A stretch of DNA of 64,000 bases from NCBI RefSeq assembly GCF_030929615.1, contig NZ_JAVFVU010000029.1, positions 80,773 through 144,772 on the forward strand. The letters run 5' to 3'. Positions 1 to 9,044 of this stretch are shown here, piece by piece; position 1 is the first letter of the stretch; the number at the start of each line of letters is the position of its first letter. The notes under the pieces are model-generated. The model ran no database searches and was not told where the DNA came from. It saw only the letters and a program-made list of their open reading frames with translations. The stretch is from Dyadobacter sp. LHD-138. GTDB taxonomy: Bacteria > Bacteroidota > Bacteroidia > Cytophagales > Spirosomataceae. The position numbers and the translations under genes were made by a program.

Positions 1-63
1 AACAGGACAATCAGGCTGTTTGTCCTCATTGAACAAAGTAGGGTTATGAAAATCCATACTCAT
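1..63 (-). CDS. possible 5' end of a divergent gene cut by the window edge
   Basis: Reading leftwards from an ATG at 61-63 there are 21 open codons (MSMDFHNPTLFNEDKQPDCP and one more) running off the window; a second ATG sits at 55-57. The piece is too short to assign a family. It would be divergent from the pirin gene, sharing a 35-bp gap. The call rests only on an open frame with a plausible start, so confidence is low. Confidence 0.3.
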   Translation of the reverse strand, partial: MSMDFHNPTLFNEDKQPDCPV

Positions 64-98
64 ACTAAATCGACCTTAAAAGCTAAAACACAAAAAAT

Positions 99-950
99 AT
101 GAAAAGCAGGGAAATATCGAAAGTCGTCTTCGCACGGGAACATGCTATGGGAGAAATTACGGTAAAACAACCACTTCCATCACAAAAAGTGGATTATCTG
201 GATCCGTTCGTGCTATTGCATCATGCAGAAAACGATGTACCAGAGGACCTGAATCTTAAACATTCCGGCGTGGGGCCGCACCCACACCGTGGGTTTGCTC
301 CTGTTACCTTTGTTTTCGAGGGTGGTGTATATCACCAGGACAGCCGTGGAAATACCGGGACTGTCTTCACAGGAGGCGTGCAGTGGATGCATGCCGGTAT
401 GGGAATCATTCATAGCGAACGACCATCGGTCAGCGGGCATCAGGAATTTATCCAGATGTGGATTAATTCGCCTGCGAAAAATAAAATGGACCAGCCCACT
501 TATTATCCTTTGACAGCTGAAAATACGCCACAGGTTTGGAGTGATGATAAAAAAATACGGTTATCGGCGGTAAGCGGGAATATTTTGGGAACAAAAGGCC
601 CAATCCCAACATTAAGTCCGATCAATTCGGCGATGATCTGGGGTGAAAAAGACGGGAAAGTTTTCATTCCTTTTGAAGCCAGCCACAATGCTTTTATCTA
701 TGTGCTGACGGGGAAGGTAAAAATCGGAGACCAGGAAATATCCGCTCAAAATATGATTATTCCGGACCATAACGGCGAAGGCATTCAGCTGGAAATACTG
801 GAAGATACCAAAGCACTTTTCATGAGTGGCGAGCCCATTGGCGAAGCCATTATCGCGCAGGGACCTTTTGTCGTTAACCAGGAAATCCAGATCGTAGAAG
901 CTTATCGCGACTACCGGATGGGTAAAATGGGTATTTTGATTGAAGATTAG
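99..950 (+). CDS. pirin family protein (bicupin)
   Basis: A 283-residue protein of the pirin/YhhW family, cytoplasmic proteins with two cupin barrels; some members have quercetinase activity and bind one metal in the N-terminal cupin. The N-terminal half carries the family features: DPFVLLHH near residue 36, then GPHPHRGFAPVTFVFEG, and a later GIIHSERPS block, which supply the histidine and glutamate metal ligands. The C-terminal half (about 170-283) is the second, degenerate cupin. The length is normal for the family. The ATG start follows an A-rich stretch without a clear ribosome-binding site, usual in Bacteroidota. The natural substrate cannot be read from the sequence, and the neighbours give no clue. 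Confidence 0.9.
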   Translation: MKSREISKVVFAREHAMGEITVKQPLPSQKVDYLDPFVLLHHAENDVPEDLNLKHSGVGPHPHRGFAPVTFVFEGGVYHQDSRGNTGTVFTGGVQWMHAGMGIIHSERPSVSGHQEFIQMWINSPAKNKMDQPTYYPLTAENTPQVWSDDKKIRLSAVSGNILGTKGPIPTLSPINSAMIWGEKDGKVFIPFEASHNAFIYVLTGKVKIGDQEISAQNMIIPDHNGEGIQLEILEDTKALFMSGEPIGEAIIAQGPFVVNQEIQIVEAYRDYRMGKMGILIED

Positions 951-981
951 TCGTTAAGCTGTCTGTTTTCAGCATCAGCAA

Positions 982-1054
982 ATCGGCGGGATTATCCGGT
1001 TGCCCGTGATCAGCTTGGTACTGATCACTGCATCAACCGGATAATTCCGCCGAT
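982..1054. terminator. long inverted repeat, probable bidirectional terminator
   Basis: Arms 982-1002 and 1034-1054 are 21 bases long with one G/T-type mismatch. Inside them is a second perfect 8-bp pair, 1006-1013 with 1021-1028. The structure fills the gap between the convergent pirin and Dabb genes, which is why I read it as a shared terminator. It has no obvious T run. Confidence 0.65.
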
Positions 1055-1070
1055 CATATTTACTTACTAT

Positions 1071-1481
1071 CTAGACTTTTTTAGGCCCAACAGAGTCGTA
1101 AATAACGACTTTCTCCCACAAGTGCGCGTAATTATTTCTGAATTCGTCGTGAATCGGGTGCGTCTGATATAATTCCTCCTCGATGATATTATCGAAAATA
1201 CACATCCAGGAAAAAGTATAATCTTTAACAATCACAGAACGGCTCGTCGGTGCAGGCTTACCGATGTTCACATATTTTATTTGTGGAACTTTGGCCAGTT
1301 TTTTCAATCCTTCCAGCAACTTGGCTTCATCCTGGGCATTGCTGGGATCTTTCAGATAAAAAAGGACGTGGTGTATAAAAACCTCTTTTATTCTTTCAGG
1401 CTCAGCAGCCAGGGGTGAAATCGAGACCAATGAAGCCAACCCCGCACTTTGCAAAAACTTACGTCTAGATGAATCTTCCAT
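1071..1481 (-). CDS. exported Dabb (stress-responsive alpha/beta barrel) domain protein
   Basis: A 136-residue protein with a Tat-like N-terminus (SSRRKFLQSAG, then a short hydrophobic stretch ending at SPLAAEP near residue 27), so it is probably exported folded. The rest matches the Dabb ferredoxin-like barrel: IKEVFIHHVLFYLKD opens the first strand, SRSVIVKDYTFSWMCIFDN forms the middle, and the HPIHDEFRNN segment is typical of the family. Dabb proteins are dimeric, and some act on aromatic or polyketide substrates; the function of exported bacterial members is mostly unknown. It is convergent with the pirin gene. Family assignment is firm, function open. Confidence 0.85.
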   Translation of the reverse strand: MEDSSRRKFLQSAGLASLVSISPLAAEPERIKEVFIHHVLFYLKDPSNAQDEAKLLEGLKKLAKVPQIKYVNIGKPAPTSRSVIVKDYTFSWMCIFDNIIEEELYQTHPIHDEFRNNYAHLWEKVVIYDSVGPKKV

Positions 1482-1601
1482 GATTTGGGTGTAAATGAAT
1501 TATAATATTGTGAATAATTTCCAACTGTACCTATTGTCACTTATTTACACGCGGATAACCATTGTACCCTCACAAATCTACAATTTTTCTAAAATTTACA
1601 A

Positions 1602-2147
1602 TCAGACGCCCGCCATCTTCACCAGCTCATTAACCGTCTTCCAGTTCCTCGTCGTCGCCGTCACTTTCAGTTTCTTCTCGAAAAAATTGTTGTTGAGTTT
1701 TGTATTTCCATAACCAGTCGGACAAAAAAGATAAACGGCTTTCCCATCCACGATCCATTCATCCGGCAGGAACTGACCCGTTTCTTTTAACTTTTCAACC
1801 AAAGCTTTTTCCGGTTCCTCACCCAGAAAAGTAACGTGAAGTTTCAAAACATCTTCCTTTCGCGCCGTTAAAAACGGGTTCTGCTGCTGAATCCGAGTCA
1901 GTTCTTTTTCATCCAGAACAATGACGGGAACATCAAAGGAAAAAGTTTTTTGTATCGCGTCATGAATTTCTTCTTGCAGATTTTCGTCACTTCCCGATTT
2001 CACGCTGAACGCCACATTACCACTTTGTATGTACGTTTTCACATTTTCAAAATGAAGGTCTTCAAACATTTTTTTGAGCTCCGTCATTTTGATCAGATTC
2101 CGGCCGCTCACGTTAATACCCCGTAAAATTGCAATGCATGTTTTCAT
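1602..2147 (-). CDS. DUF1697 family protein
   Basis: A 181-residue cytoplasmic protein of the DUF1697 family, small alpha/beta proteins of unknown function. The N-terminus TCIAILRGINVSGRNLIKM is the family signature (a strand followed by RGINV.G), and VKTYIQSGNVAF follows near residue 45. The start at 2147 is preferred over an in-frame ATG 13 codons upstream because the conserved family start is at MKTCIAILRG and the extra residues have no similarity to the family. It is monocistronic, with no informative neighbours. Confidence 0.85.
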   Translation of the reverse strand: MKTCIAILRGINVSGRNLIKMTELKKMFEDLHFENVKTYIQSGNVAFSVKSGSDENLQEEIHDAIQKTFSFDVPVIVLDEKELTRIQQQNPFLTARKEDVLKLHVTFLGEEPEKALVEKLKETGQFLPDEWIVDGKAVYLFCPTGYGNTKLNNNFFEKKLKVTATTRNWKTVNELVKMAGV

Positions 2148-2255
2148 AACCTGTTTCAAAATTTCAAGGAAAGTATAATGGCTCAAAACATGCCCGTCAG
2201 TTATCCTGTACCCGGTTGGTATTCACCGGGAAGAATCAAATCCAGTAAATAATTT

Positions 2256-3074
2256 CTAAAATCTGAAACCAAAATTAAAGGCAAATTCCCCCGTCACCTG
2301 CATGCCATCGTTGTAAGAACGGGAAGACGAAATCCGCTGATCGAGATAACGCATACCCAGGCCGCCATTCAAACCAAGATTGATTTTCGGCGTGATCTGA
2401 AAATTCAGATAATTGTTGATGATCAGTCCCAGGCGAAAACTGTTTCTTTCAATCGAACTGTAATAGCCAGTCGTCCCGGTAGGCACATATTGACTGTCCC
2501 TGTCCTTGTTGAAACCCAACATGATGTTCGGTCCCACGGCATAGGTAACCTTCCGCTGCCCGAACGGATAAATTTTGACCCCGGGCGACACGTAAAAATT
2601 GGTATAATAATGATTGCTAAGGTCAATGCTGGAACTGTAAACATTGTACTCTTTAAAGATAAAGGCTACGGGTAAAATAATCCCTACATATTGGTTTTCC
2701 CCAATCAGTCGCTCATAGCTAAAACCGAGACCAGGGCCTGAATCTAATGCCTTAAAAGGTGAAATTGTTAAAATATTTCGGCCATAATCGGTACCATAAC
2801 TGCGTTTGGCCGGCTCTTCTTTTTTCACAGGCTCACGCTCGGAAATCATAAAAACCTCTCCGTTTCCGAATTCAATACGTTCCAGTTCAGCCTTGCGAAT
2901 GACGAATTTGGCACTGTTCGGATCCTGGCTGGTTTGATACCGTATCTCCTTAACACCCACTTCCGTAACCTTTCCTTCGAGGATACGACCATTTCTTTTA
3001 ATCAGTTTGTCCTGCGCATGCGCAGACAAGACAACGGTCAATAAAAATACCAGAGACAATAAACTCCTTTTCAT
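2256..3074 (-). CDS. outer-membrane beta-barrel protein, function unknown
   Basis: A 272-residue secreted protein. A clear Sec signal peptide (about residues 1-20, ending SAHA-Q) is followed by a small region of about 60 residues (RNGRILEGKVTEVGVKEI) that looks like the SH3-like GKVxxVxxxxIxY module found before barrels in Bacteroidota. From about residue 95 there are alternating aromatic/hydrophobic strands that end in a terminal phenylalanine (GEFAFNFGFRF), the usual barrel end signal. The start at 3074 gives a proper signal peptide; an upstream in-frame ATG at 3143 would bury it behind 23 polar residues. No specific function can be named. Confidence 0.75.
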   Translation of the reverse strand: MKRSLLSLVFLLTVVLSAHAQDKLIKRNGRILEGKVTEVGVKEIRYQTSQDPNSAKFVIRKAELERIEFGNGEVFMISEREPVKKEEPAKRSYGTDYGRNILTISPFKALDSGPGLGFSYERLIGENQYVGIILPVAFIFKEYNVYSSSIDLSNHYYTNFYVSPGVKIYPFGQRKVTYAVGPNIMLGFNKDRDSQYVPTGTTGYYSSIERNSFRLGLIINNYLNFQITPKINLGLNGGLGMRYLDQRISSSRSYNDGMQVTGEFAFNFGFRF

Positions 3075-3257
3075 GGTAGTTGGTTTTAGATGGCTAATGT
3101 TACGCAAAGCTATGAGAAATCGGTGACATCGAAAATAAAACATAATGAACGATAAAAATCGTATCGCTGTTACCTATTCAACCTGAAAAGGTTCTTAATA
3201 CTATTTCGGCTCTGTTTATACTTAAAGCTATACACATGGGCAGCTTAAAACAACCAA

Positions 3258-4400
3258 ATGACATTTCAAGAATTAGACCTCATTGAGCCTATTAGAAAGG
3301 CTCTGACAGAAGAAGGATACACCACTCCCACTCCAATCCAGGCAAAAGCGATCCCTATTATATTGCAACACAGAGATTTGCTGGGTTGTGCGCAAACAGG
3401 TACCGGAAAAACAGCGGCTTTCGCCATTCCGATGCTTCAGATATTAGAAGAAAAGGCAAAGAGCAGATACGAAAAAGGCCCGATCAGAGCACTTATTCTG
3501 ACACCAACGCGTGAATTGGCTATCCAGATCGGCGAAAGCTTTGCTGCCTATGGCCGTTTTACCAATATTACACATACCGTTATTTTTGGTGGTGTTGGTC
3601 AAAAACCACAAACCGATGCGTTGAAAAAAGGTGTTGATATTCTTATCGCCACACCAGGCCGCTTGTTAGACCTGATCAACCAGGGTTTTGTCCATTTAAA
3701 ACAACTGGAAATTTTTGTTTTGGATGAAGCAGACCGTATGTTGGATATGGGTTTTGTGCATGATGTGAAAAAGATCCTGCGCTTGCTTCCTTCCAAACGC
3801 CAGTCGTTATTTTTCTCAGCAACGATGCCGCCTGTGATCATGACGCTTGCGGATACGATCCTGACCAATCCTGCAAAAGTTGAAGTAACACCCGTTTCTT
3901 CAACCGCAGATACGATTAAACAGTCCGTCTTTTTTGTTGACAAATCTGACAAAAACAGCTTGCTGCTCCACATTCTCAAAGACGACAACATTGCTACGGC
4001 ACTTGTTTTCACGAGAACAAAACATGGTGCGGATAAAGTGGTGAAAGTGCTGCGTAAAGCAGGTGTGACATCGGAAGCCATCCATGGAAATAAGTCGCAG
4101 AATGCACGTCAGAATGCTTTGAAAAATTTCAAAAGCCAGGCAACACGTGTGCTCGTTGCCACGGATATCGCAGCCCGCGGTATTGATGTGGATGACCTGA
4201 CACACGTAATCAACTACGAAATTCCGAATATTCCTGAAACTTATGTGCACCGTATCGGTCGTACGGGCCGTGCAGGAGCAAAAGGAACGGCTTTTTCTTT
4301 CTGTGATTTAGATGAAAAAGCATACCTGAAAGATATTCATAAATTGATCGCCAAAAACATTCCGGTTGTGAAGGATCATCCTTATTCCAACGGACGGTAA
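3258..4400 (+). CDS. rhlE: DEAD-box ATP-dependent RNA helicase, RhlE type
   Basis: A 380-residue two-RecA-domain RNA helicase likely to act in RNA unwinding during ribosome assembly or RNA turnover. All motifs are visible in order: the Q motif (TPTPIQAKAIP) near residue 22, AQTGTGKT near 46, PTREL, TPGRLLD, VLDEADRMLDMGF (DEAD), FFSATMP, then in domain two ARGIDVDDLTHVINYE and HRIGRTGRAG. The protein stops soon after the second domain and lacks the long basic C-terminal tail of many RhlE proteins. The rhodanese gene starts 18 bp downstream and may be cotranscribed. The exact RhlE subfamily is inferred. Confidence 0.93.
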   Translation: MTFQELDLIEPIRKALTEEGYTTPTPIQAKAIPIILQHRDLLGCAQTGTGKTAAFAIPMLQILEEKAKSRYEKGPIRALILTPTRELAIQIGESFAAYGRFTNITHTVIFGGVGQKPQTDALKKGVDILIATPGRLLDLINQGFVHLKQLEIFVLDEADRMLDMGFVHDVKKILRLLPSKRQSLFFSATMPPVIMTLADTILTNPAKVEVTPVSSTADTIKQSVFFVDKSDKNSLLLHILKDDNIATALVFTRTKHGADKVVKVLRKAGVTSEAIHGNKSQNARQNALKNFKSQATRVLVATDIAARGIDVDDLTHVINYEIPNIPETYVHRIGRTGRAGAKGTAFSFCDLDEKAYLKDIHKLIAKNIPVVKDHPYSNGR

Positions 4401-4418
4401 TTTCAGTTGAATTGACTT

Positions 4419-4724
4419 ATGTACAAAAATACATATACCGATATCAGCCTGACCCAAATGAATGAACTTCGTCAGCAATCCGATTCTGTGGTGGTTGATG
4501 TGCGTGAAACCTGGGAATTTGAGGAATTTAATGAAGGTGGAATCAATATTCCCCTGGCAGAAATAAGACAGCAGAGAGAGCTGCTGTCACCTTTTAAAAA
4601 CATTATTGTGCTTTGCACAAATGGTGTGCGAAGCAAGGTCGCCGCACTGGATTTTTGCAGAGTGCCTGAGTGGAATGAAAAGAAGATCTTCCATTTGCAC
4701 GGCGGAATTCTGGAAACTGAGTAG
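4419..4724 (+). CDS. rhodanese-like domain protein
   Basis: A 101-residue single-domain rhodanese. VVVDVRETWEFEEFNEGGI is the CH2A region, and the active-site loop is CTNGVRSK with Cys66 as the probable sulfur carrier. Such small cytoplasmic rhodaneses transfer sulfane sulfur; the acceptor cannot be told. It starts 18 bp after the helicase gene and is followed by a good terminator, so the two probably form one transcript. Confidence 0.87.
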   Translation: MYKNTYTDISLTQMNELRQQSDSVVVDVRETWEFEEFNEGGINIPLAEIRQQRELLSPFKNIIVLCTNGVRSKVAALDFCRVPEWNEKKIFHLHGGILETE

Positions 4725-4751
4725 CGGCTTGTTTGTGTCGTACAAAAAGCG

Positions 4752-4790
4752 AAAAGGCTGTCCTTTCGGGGCAGTCTTTTCACTTTTTTA
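4752..4790 (+). terminator. Rho-independent terminator
   Basis: A stem of about 12 bp (AAAAGGCTGTCC with GGGCAGTCTTTT, two G-T pairs) with the small loop TTTCG is followed by CACTTTTTT. It ends the helicase-rhodanese transcript. Confidence 0.8.
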
Positions 4791-4803
4791 AGTTTTACCC
4801 GTA

Positions 4804-5258
4804 TTAATTAAAGATATAACGAACACCAATCTGTGCCTGCCAAACGTCGTTGATTGTCTGTGATTTCACAAACGAGTCCGTCATCAAAACAGGGACATTG
4901 TTCACCACCTAGTACCCCATCCGGTAACTTGGCACACCGTCTGTAACGCCTGCAAAGTTCAGGGCATTAGAAGTCGTTGCATTGGTAGAACCCGTTGCAA
5001 GGCTTGCAACACCCCATTTGCTATGGATCAGGTTACCAATATTAAAAATATCGGTCCTTAAAAGGATGATATTTTTTTTGTTTTTGGTCCCTACTTTTAC
5101 GTAAAAATCCTGCTCCACTGTAAAGTCAAAACGTGTCAGCCAGGGGTATGCCGCCGCATTGCGTTCTGCAAACTTCCCTCTGCGTTTCGACAGGTATGGA
5201 TTGTTGTCGATAAACTTTTCCAGATCTGCAAAAACTTCATATTTCTTTTCAATAGCAT
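4804..5258 (-). pseudogene. decayed remnant of a TonB-dependent receptor (C-terminal fragment)
   Basis: Reading leftwards from about 5215, the translation aligns with the C-terminal end of the intact receptor just upstream: FIDNNPYLSKRRGKFAERNA and LLRTDIFNIGNLIHSKWG correspond to FVGNNEYLKDNLGKNLKRNE and VFFDVLNVGNLLNKDWG there. The frame is stopped by TAG at 4909-4911, yet continues in the same frame for 34 more codons ending QAQIGVRYIFN and TAA at 4804-4806, a proper barrel terminus. Upstream, 5241-5285 retains a leader resembling that of the intact gene (AAATCCCCGAA a few bases before ATG at 5256-5258), but that ATG is out of frame with the fragment. The picture is a tandem copy that lost its middle and acquired a stop. 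Confidence 0.75.
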
Positions 5259-5300
5259 AAATTTTCGGGGATTTAATTAATGGAGTTAGTGAACAAATCC

Positions 5301-5343
5301 TGATAAAAAAGAAAGATCCGGGCCCTAACAGACCCGGATCTTT
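5301..5343 (-). terminator. Rho-independent terminator of the TonB-dependent receptor
   Basis: A perfect 11-bp stem (5312-5322 with 5333-5343, AAGATCCGGG core) is followed on the minus strand by CTTTTTTATCA. It lies 25 bp after the stop of the receptor gene. Confidence 0.88.
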
Positions 5344-5368
5344 ACACAAAAAACTATTTCCTAAAAAC

Positions 5369-8300
5369 TTAGAATGAATAACGCACCCCAAGCTGTGACT
5401 GCCAGCGGGAAGAGAAATCACTTACATTGTAAGGTCTTCTTGTACCTTTAATATCAGTCATGTTATTGATATTAAACTGCAAAGCAGGCGCTGCGGCAGT
5501 TGGCGTGATCGCCTTGCCATCCTGAGTCGCTGCACCTGAGTTCACCACTGCAAACAGCAACACGTTCTGGTTGTTTGCTACCTGGTTTGTAGCAGCATAA
5601 CTTCTTCCCCAATCTTTATTCAAAAGATTACCAACGTTAAGTACGTCGAAGAATACCTGAAGTTTATTTTGTCCGAGTATGAAATCCTGCTGAATTCTCA
5701 GGTCAAAGTGATGCTCAAATGGCGCTCTGTCTTCGTTACGTTTTAAGTTTTTACCCAGATTATCTTTCAGATATTCGTTGTTACCCACAAATGTCTGAAA
5801 ATCGGTCCATTGCTGAGAAGCCGTCGCACCACCTTTGATATCTGCGAAATTAGCCTCAGCAGCAGTAGCAGGGAGATAAACCAATGTGTTGACCTGTCCC
5901 GCAGATGCTCCCTGAATATCGTCACCAGTGATGGTTTTACTATACAGATAAGACAATCTCTGACCCGATTGGCCGGTATAGATCAAAGTGAAGGTTGTAG
6001 CCAGGTTTTTAGAATATTTAATTTCCTTGCTGATTGTTCCTACGATACGCGATCCCAGATCAAAGTTGGAGTTGCTAAGATCGAGACGGTTCAAACCGTT
6101 TGTAGCATAAGCAAAACGCCAGTTAGACTGTGCAACCGAACTTGTCAAATCTGTAAGTGATTTCGAGCGTCCATAGGTGTAGGCAAGGAATCCCGACCAA
6201 CCTTTGCTGTATGGTTTCTGAACCTGGGCAGTCAGGTTATAACTGTAACCTTTGTTTGTATTTTTCAGCAAAAACACGTCAGAGAAAGCTGCGCTTGTTC
6301 TTTTTGTCCAAAGCGGGCGTGTTGTAGGTCCCAATTTAACAGTTCCTTCGCCGTTTTCACTGATGTTAATATTCTGATAATTTGCGTTGTTAACCGTTTT
6401 CGTGAAAACCCCTTCCAAACTACCGATTAATCCCCAAACACCCAGCTTCTGATCAACCGCAAGATTGGCACGGAAAATCTGAGGGAATTTAAAGTTTTTA
6501 TCAATCACATTAATAATAGAAATTGGCTTGGAAGTAGTGCTTGGAATGTAAGCACCGGCATGGGCATCGTTCGGATCAAATTTGAATGGAATTTTTCCCA
6601 GATCAGCCGAGGCAGCGTTATAACTTAAACTGGCAACACCTGTATTGGACATTTGGTTAGAGATCCATACGAATGGCACACGGCCCGTAAATAATCCGGC
6701 ACCTCCACGCAATTGTGTAGTAGCATCACCTTTAACATCCCAGTTAAAACCAACACGTGGAGAGAACAATGGCGCAGACTTAGGCATTTGCTGCGTTTTA
6801 ACATCGTAAGCTCTAAATGCTTCATCTGCATTAAATGCTGCGTTTTCGGCTGGCTTGTTGAAGAACACAGGAAGGTCGATACGCAGACCATAAGTCAGTT
6901 TAAAATTAGATTTCACAGACCACACATCCTGTCCGTAAACGCTGAATTGAGCCGCATGCAGGGTTGCAGGTGCTTTGTCATTAGGGTCTGTGCTCGTAGA
7001 AAAACCTGCCGAATAACCTGTCAGCCCCTTGTTTGCCATAAAATTGGCGATATTATTTGTATTGGTGTTACCTGTCGAGCCGTAGGAGTAACTTCCGTAG
7101 AATCCTTGAAGGAATAAGTTTTCGCTATTGAAAAACTCATTGTTTGTTCCAAAAGTAAGCGTATGCTTGCCTTTGTATAATGTAAAGTTGTCAGTAATTG
7201 TGAAAATATCCTGGTCAAGACCGTTAACCTGAGAAGAAAAATCCGAACCCAGATTGTACTGAATTGTAAATTTCTTAACGGCATCAAAGTTATTGATGGT
7301 CAGCGCAGGAAAAAAGTTACTGGCTCTTTTATCACGAACGGTATTGTAAGTAAAACGAAGGACATTGGATGCATTGGCCGAGAACGTGCTGTTTAGTTCC
7401 AAAACGGTTGAATTGGACTTGCTCAAAAATTTGTACCCTGCGTTGGAGAAAACAACCGAGTTAGCCGATCTGCTTCTGATATCATTGCTTCCGTCTACGT
7501 AGTTATGACGCAAGGTCAATGTGTTTTTGTCATTAATGTTCCAGTCAAGACGAGCGAATAATGATGTCGATTTATTTTCATTATTGATTTCACCAAAGCT
7601 CCCCGGATCGTAGTTATATGTTTTTGTAATAAAATCTCTCAACGATTGCAACGTATCTACGTTGGCATTTGAACCCGAACCCGCAATTGTCGGGTCAAAC
7701 GCAAGTGGAGTAGATTTCACATATTTTTCAGCATTTACATAAAAGAACAATTTGTTCTTGATGATCGGACCGCTTAAACTTGCGCCGAAAGTTTTATTGC
7801 TGAAATCCGGATATTTATTCCTGGTAACAACGTCATTATATGCTGCGCTCTTGCCTACAAATCCCTGGTTCTGGAACTGTCCATAAGCCGATCCGTGGAA
7901 TTTGTTTGCCCCACTTTTCGTAACCGCATTAATACCGCCACCTGTGAAACCGCCCTGTGTTACATCGTAGGGAGATAACACAATCTGCATCTCCTGAATT
8001 GTTTCAATCGAAATCGGGTTAACGTTCGCCTGCCCACCGTTTGTACCACTTGAACCAAGACCAAAACCATCCGTCGCATTGGCCCCGTCAATCGTGAACT
8101 GGTTGTAACGGTTGTTTTGCCCACCGAAAGACACACCATTACCGGCAGTACTTGCCTGAGGAGTCAAACGAGCAAAATCTGAAACACTTCTGCTGATCGT
8201 CGGTACACTTTGCATTAATCTTTGCGAAATGAAAGTCGATGTACCATTTCTTGACGTACTGATCAGGTTTCCTTTGCCGCCTGAAATCACTACTTCATTT

Positions 8301-8668
8301 AAAGTTTGAGACGCATCTTCAAGTGCTACGTTGACAGTCAGCGGAGAGCCCAGCGTCGTAACGACGTCAGCGATTTCCTTTGTAACCAAACCAATGAAAG
8401 TAACCGTAATTTTGTAAGGACCACCTACCCGCAGATTAGGCAGTGTGTACTGTCCGTTGTCCGATGAAATTGTGGAATAAACGGTTCCGGTCGGCTCATG
8501 AAGCGCTTTGATCGTAGCACCCGGCAGGGTTTCGCCTTTGGTATCTGTGATCCGGCCGCTGATTAATGATGAAGTAACCTGGGCTTGTACTTTTCCGCTT
8601 AGGAAAGACAAGGAAAATACGAACAGCATAAGACTTGCTGCTCGGAAAAGTAAACTTTTCCTGTTCAT
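5369..8668 (-). CDS. TonB-dependent receptor, Oar-like, with carboxypeptidase-like N-terminal domain
   Basis: A 1099-residue outer-membrane receptor. The signal peptide is about residues 1-30 (ending GKVQA-Q). A carboxypeptidase regulatory-like beta-sandwich follows (ISGRITDTKGETLPGATI, then SSDNGQYTLPNLRVGG), then a plug domain (NGTSTFISQRLMQSVPTISR; NRYNQFTIDGANATDGFGLG) and a long 22-strand-type barrel ending GVRYSF. The plug and barrel pattern resembles Oar/OmpA-related receptors, not SusC, and no SusD gene is adjacent. The substrate is unknown; uptake is powered by TonB-ExbBD. The ATG at 8668 is chosen because it directly precedes the signal peptide; an ATG 13 codons upstream lies in the leader. 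A strong terminator follows, then a broken paralogue. Confidence 0.92.
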   Translation of the reverse strand: MNRKSLLFRAASLMLFVFSLSFLSGKVQAQVTSSLISGRITDTKGETLPGATIKALHEPTGTVYSTISSDNGQYTLPNLRVGGPYKITVTFIGLVTKEIADVVTTLGSPLTVNVALEDASQTLNEVVISGGKGNLISTSRNGTSTFISQRLMQSVPTISRSVSDFARLTPQASTAGNGVSFGGQNNRYNQFTIDGANATDGFGLGSSGTNGGQANVNPISIETIQEMQIVLSPYDVTQGGFTGGGINAVTKSGANKFHGSAYGQFQNQGFVGKSAAYNDVVTRNKYPDFSNKTFGASLSGPIIKNKLFFYVNAEKYVKSTPLAFDPTIAGSGSNANVDTLQSLRDFITKTYNYDPGSFGEINNENKSTSLFARLDWNINDKNTLTLRHNYVDGSNDIRSRSANSVVFSNAGYKFLSKSNSTVLELNSTFSANASNVLRFTYNTVRDKRASNFFPALTINNFDAVKKFTIQYNLGSDFSSQVNGLDQDIFTITDNFTLYKGKHTLTFGTNNEFFNSENLFLQGFYGSYSYGSTGNTNTNNIANFMANKGLTGYSAGFSTSTDPNDKAPATLHAAQFSVYGQDVWSVKSNFKLTYGLRIDLPVFFNKPAENAAFNADEAFRAYDVKTQQMPKSAPLFSPRVGFNWDVKGDATTQLRGGAGLFTGRVPFVWISNQMSNTGVASLSYNAASADLGKIPFKFDPNDAHAGAYIPSTTSKPISIINVIDKNFKFPQIFRANLAVDQKLGVWGLIGSLEGVFTKTVNNANYQNINISENGEGTVKLGPTTRPLWTKRTSAAFSDVFLLKNTNKGYSYNLTAQVQKPYSKGWSGFLAYTYGRSKSLTDLTSSVAQSNWRFAYATNGLNRLDLSNSNFDLGSRIVGTISKEIKYSKNLATTFTLIYTGQSGQRLSYLYSKTITGDDIQGASAGQVNTLVYLPATAAEANFADIKGGATASQQWTDFQTFVGNNEYLKDNLGKNLKRNEDRAPFEHHFDLRIQQDFILGQNKLQVFFDVLNVGNLLNKDWGRSYAATNQVANNQNVLLFAVVNSGAATQDGKAITPTAAAPALQFNINNMTDIKGTRRPYNVSDFSSRWQSQLGVRYSF

Positions 8669-9044
8669 AGAATTCGGGGATTTGATGAATTTTAGTAGTA
8701 GGTTCACTAAAAAGTGATTGCTGATATTGACCGTAAAATAAAAGTTTTTTTATTTATAAAACAATATTCGTAGTCCTACCAAAATACTATACTAAATATC
8801 ATAACTAGCTGATTTATTGAAAATATACAGATTAACATCTAAAAATTGACATATTTTCAATATTAAGATTTTGTTAACATTTCAGTGCTTTTATTTTTTT
8901 CTGTCAAAGAAATACTGACGATCTTTGCAATATCATATGCATATGAAAGAAATGGTGACGTTCGGTTACTACTTCGTATATTATCGAATTGATTATCTTC
9001 GGTAAAATTATCTAAAAATAGATTTTTTCAATTTTTGTAAAAAA
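8669..9044. other. AT-rich divergent intergenic region
   Basis: This 376-bp gap separates the divergent receptor and hydrolase genes. It is very AT-rich and has no open frame that looks like a gene. It holds a 12-bp inverted repeat (8815-8862, listed separately) and a 12-base self-complementary CATATGCATATG at 8934-8945. A sequence GATCTTTG at 8920-8927 is one base off the TAnnTTTG promoter box on the plus strand; I could not place a convincing promoter for the receptor. Confidence 0.6.
8815..8862. repeat. 12-bp perfect inverted repeat upstream of the receptor gene
   Basis: TATTGAAAATAT at 8815-8826 is exactly complementary to ATATTTTCAATA at 8851-8862, with a 24-base spacer. It lies about 150-190 bp before the receptor start. 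It could be a pair of half-sites for a regulator or a folded leader; nothing in the sequence decides this. Confidence 0.5.

Noticed and set aside
4909..5421. 170-residue open frame on the minus strand read as a gene
   Set aside because: Its N-terminal half is unrelated sequence running through the terminator and the receptor's tail; only the C-terminal part is receptor-like, and the match continues past its stop codon. It is a remnant.
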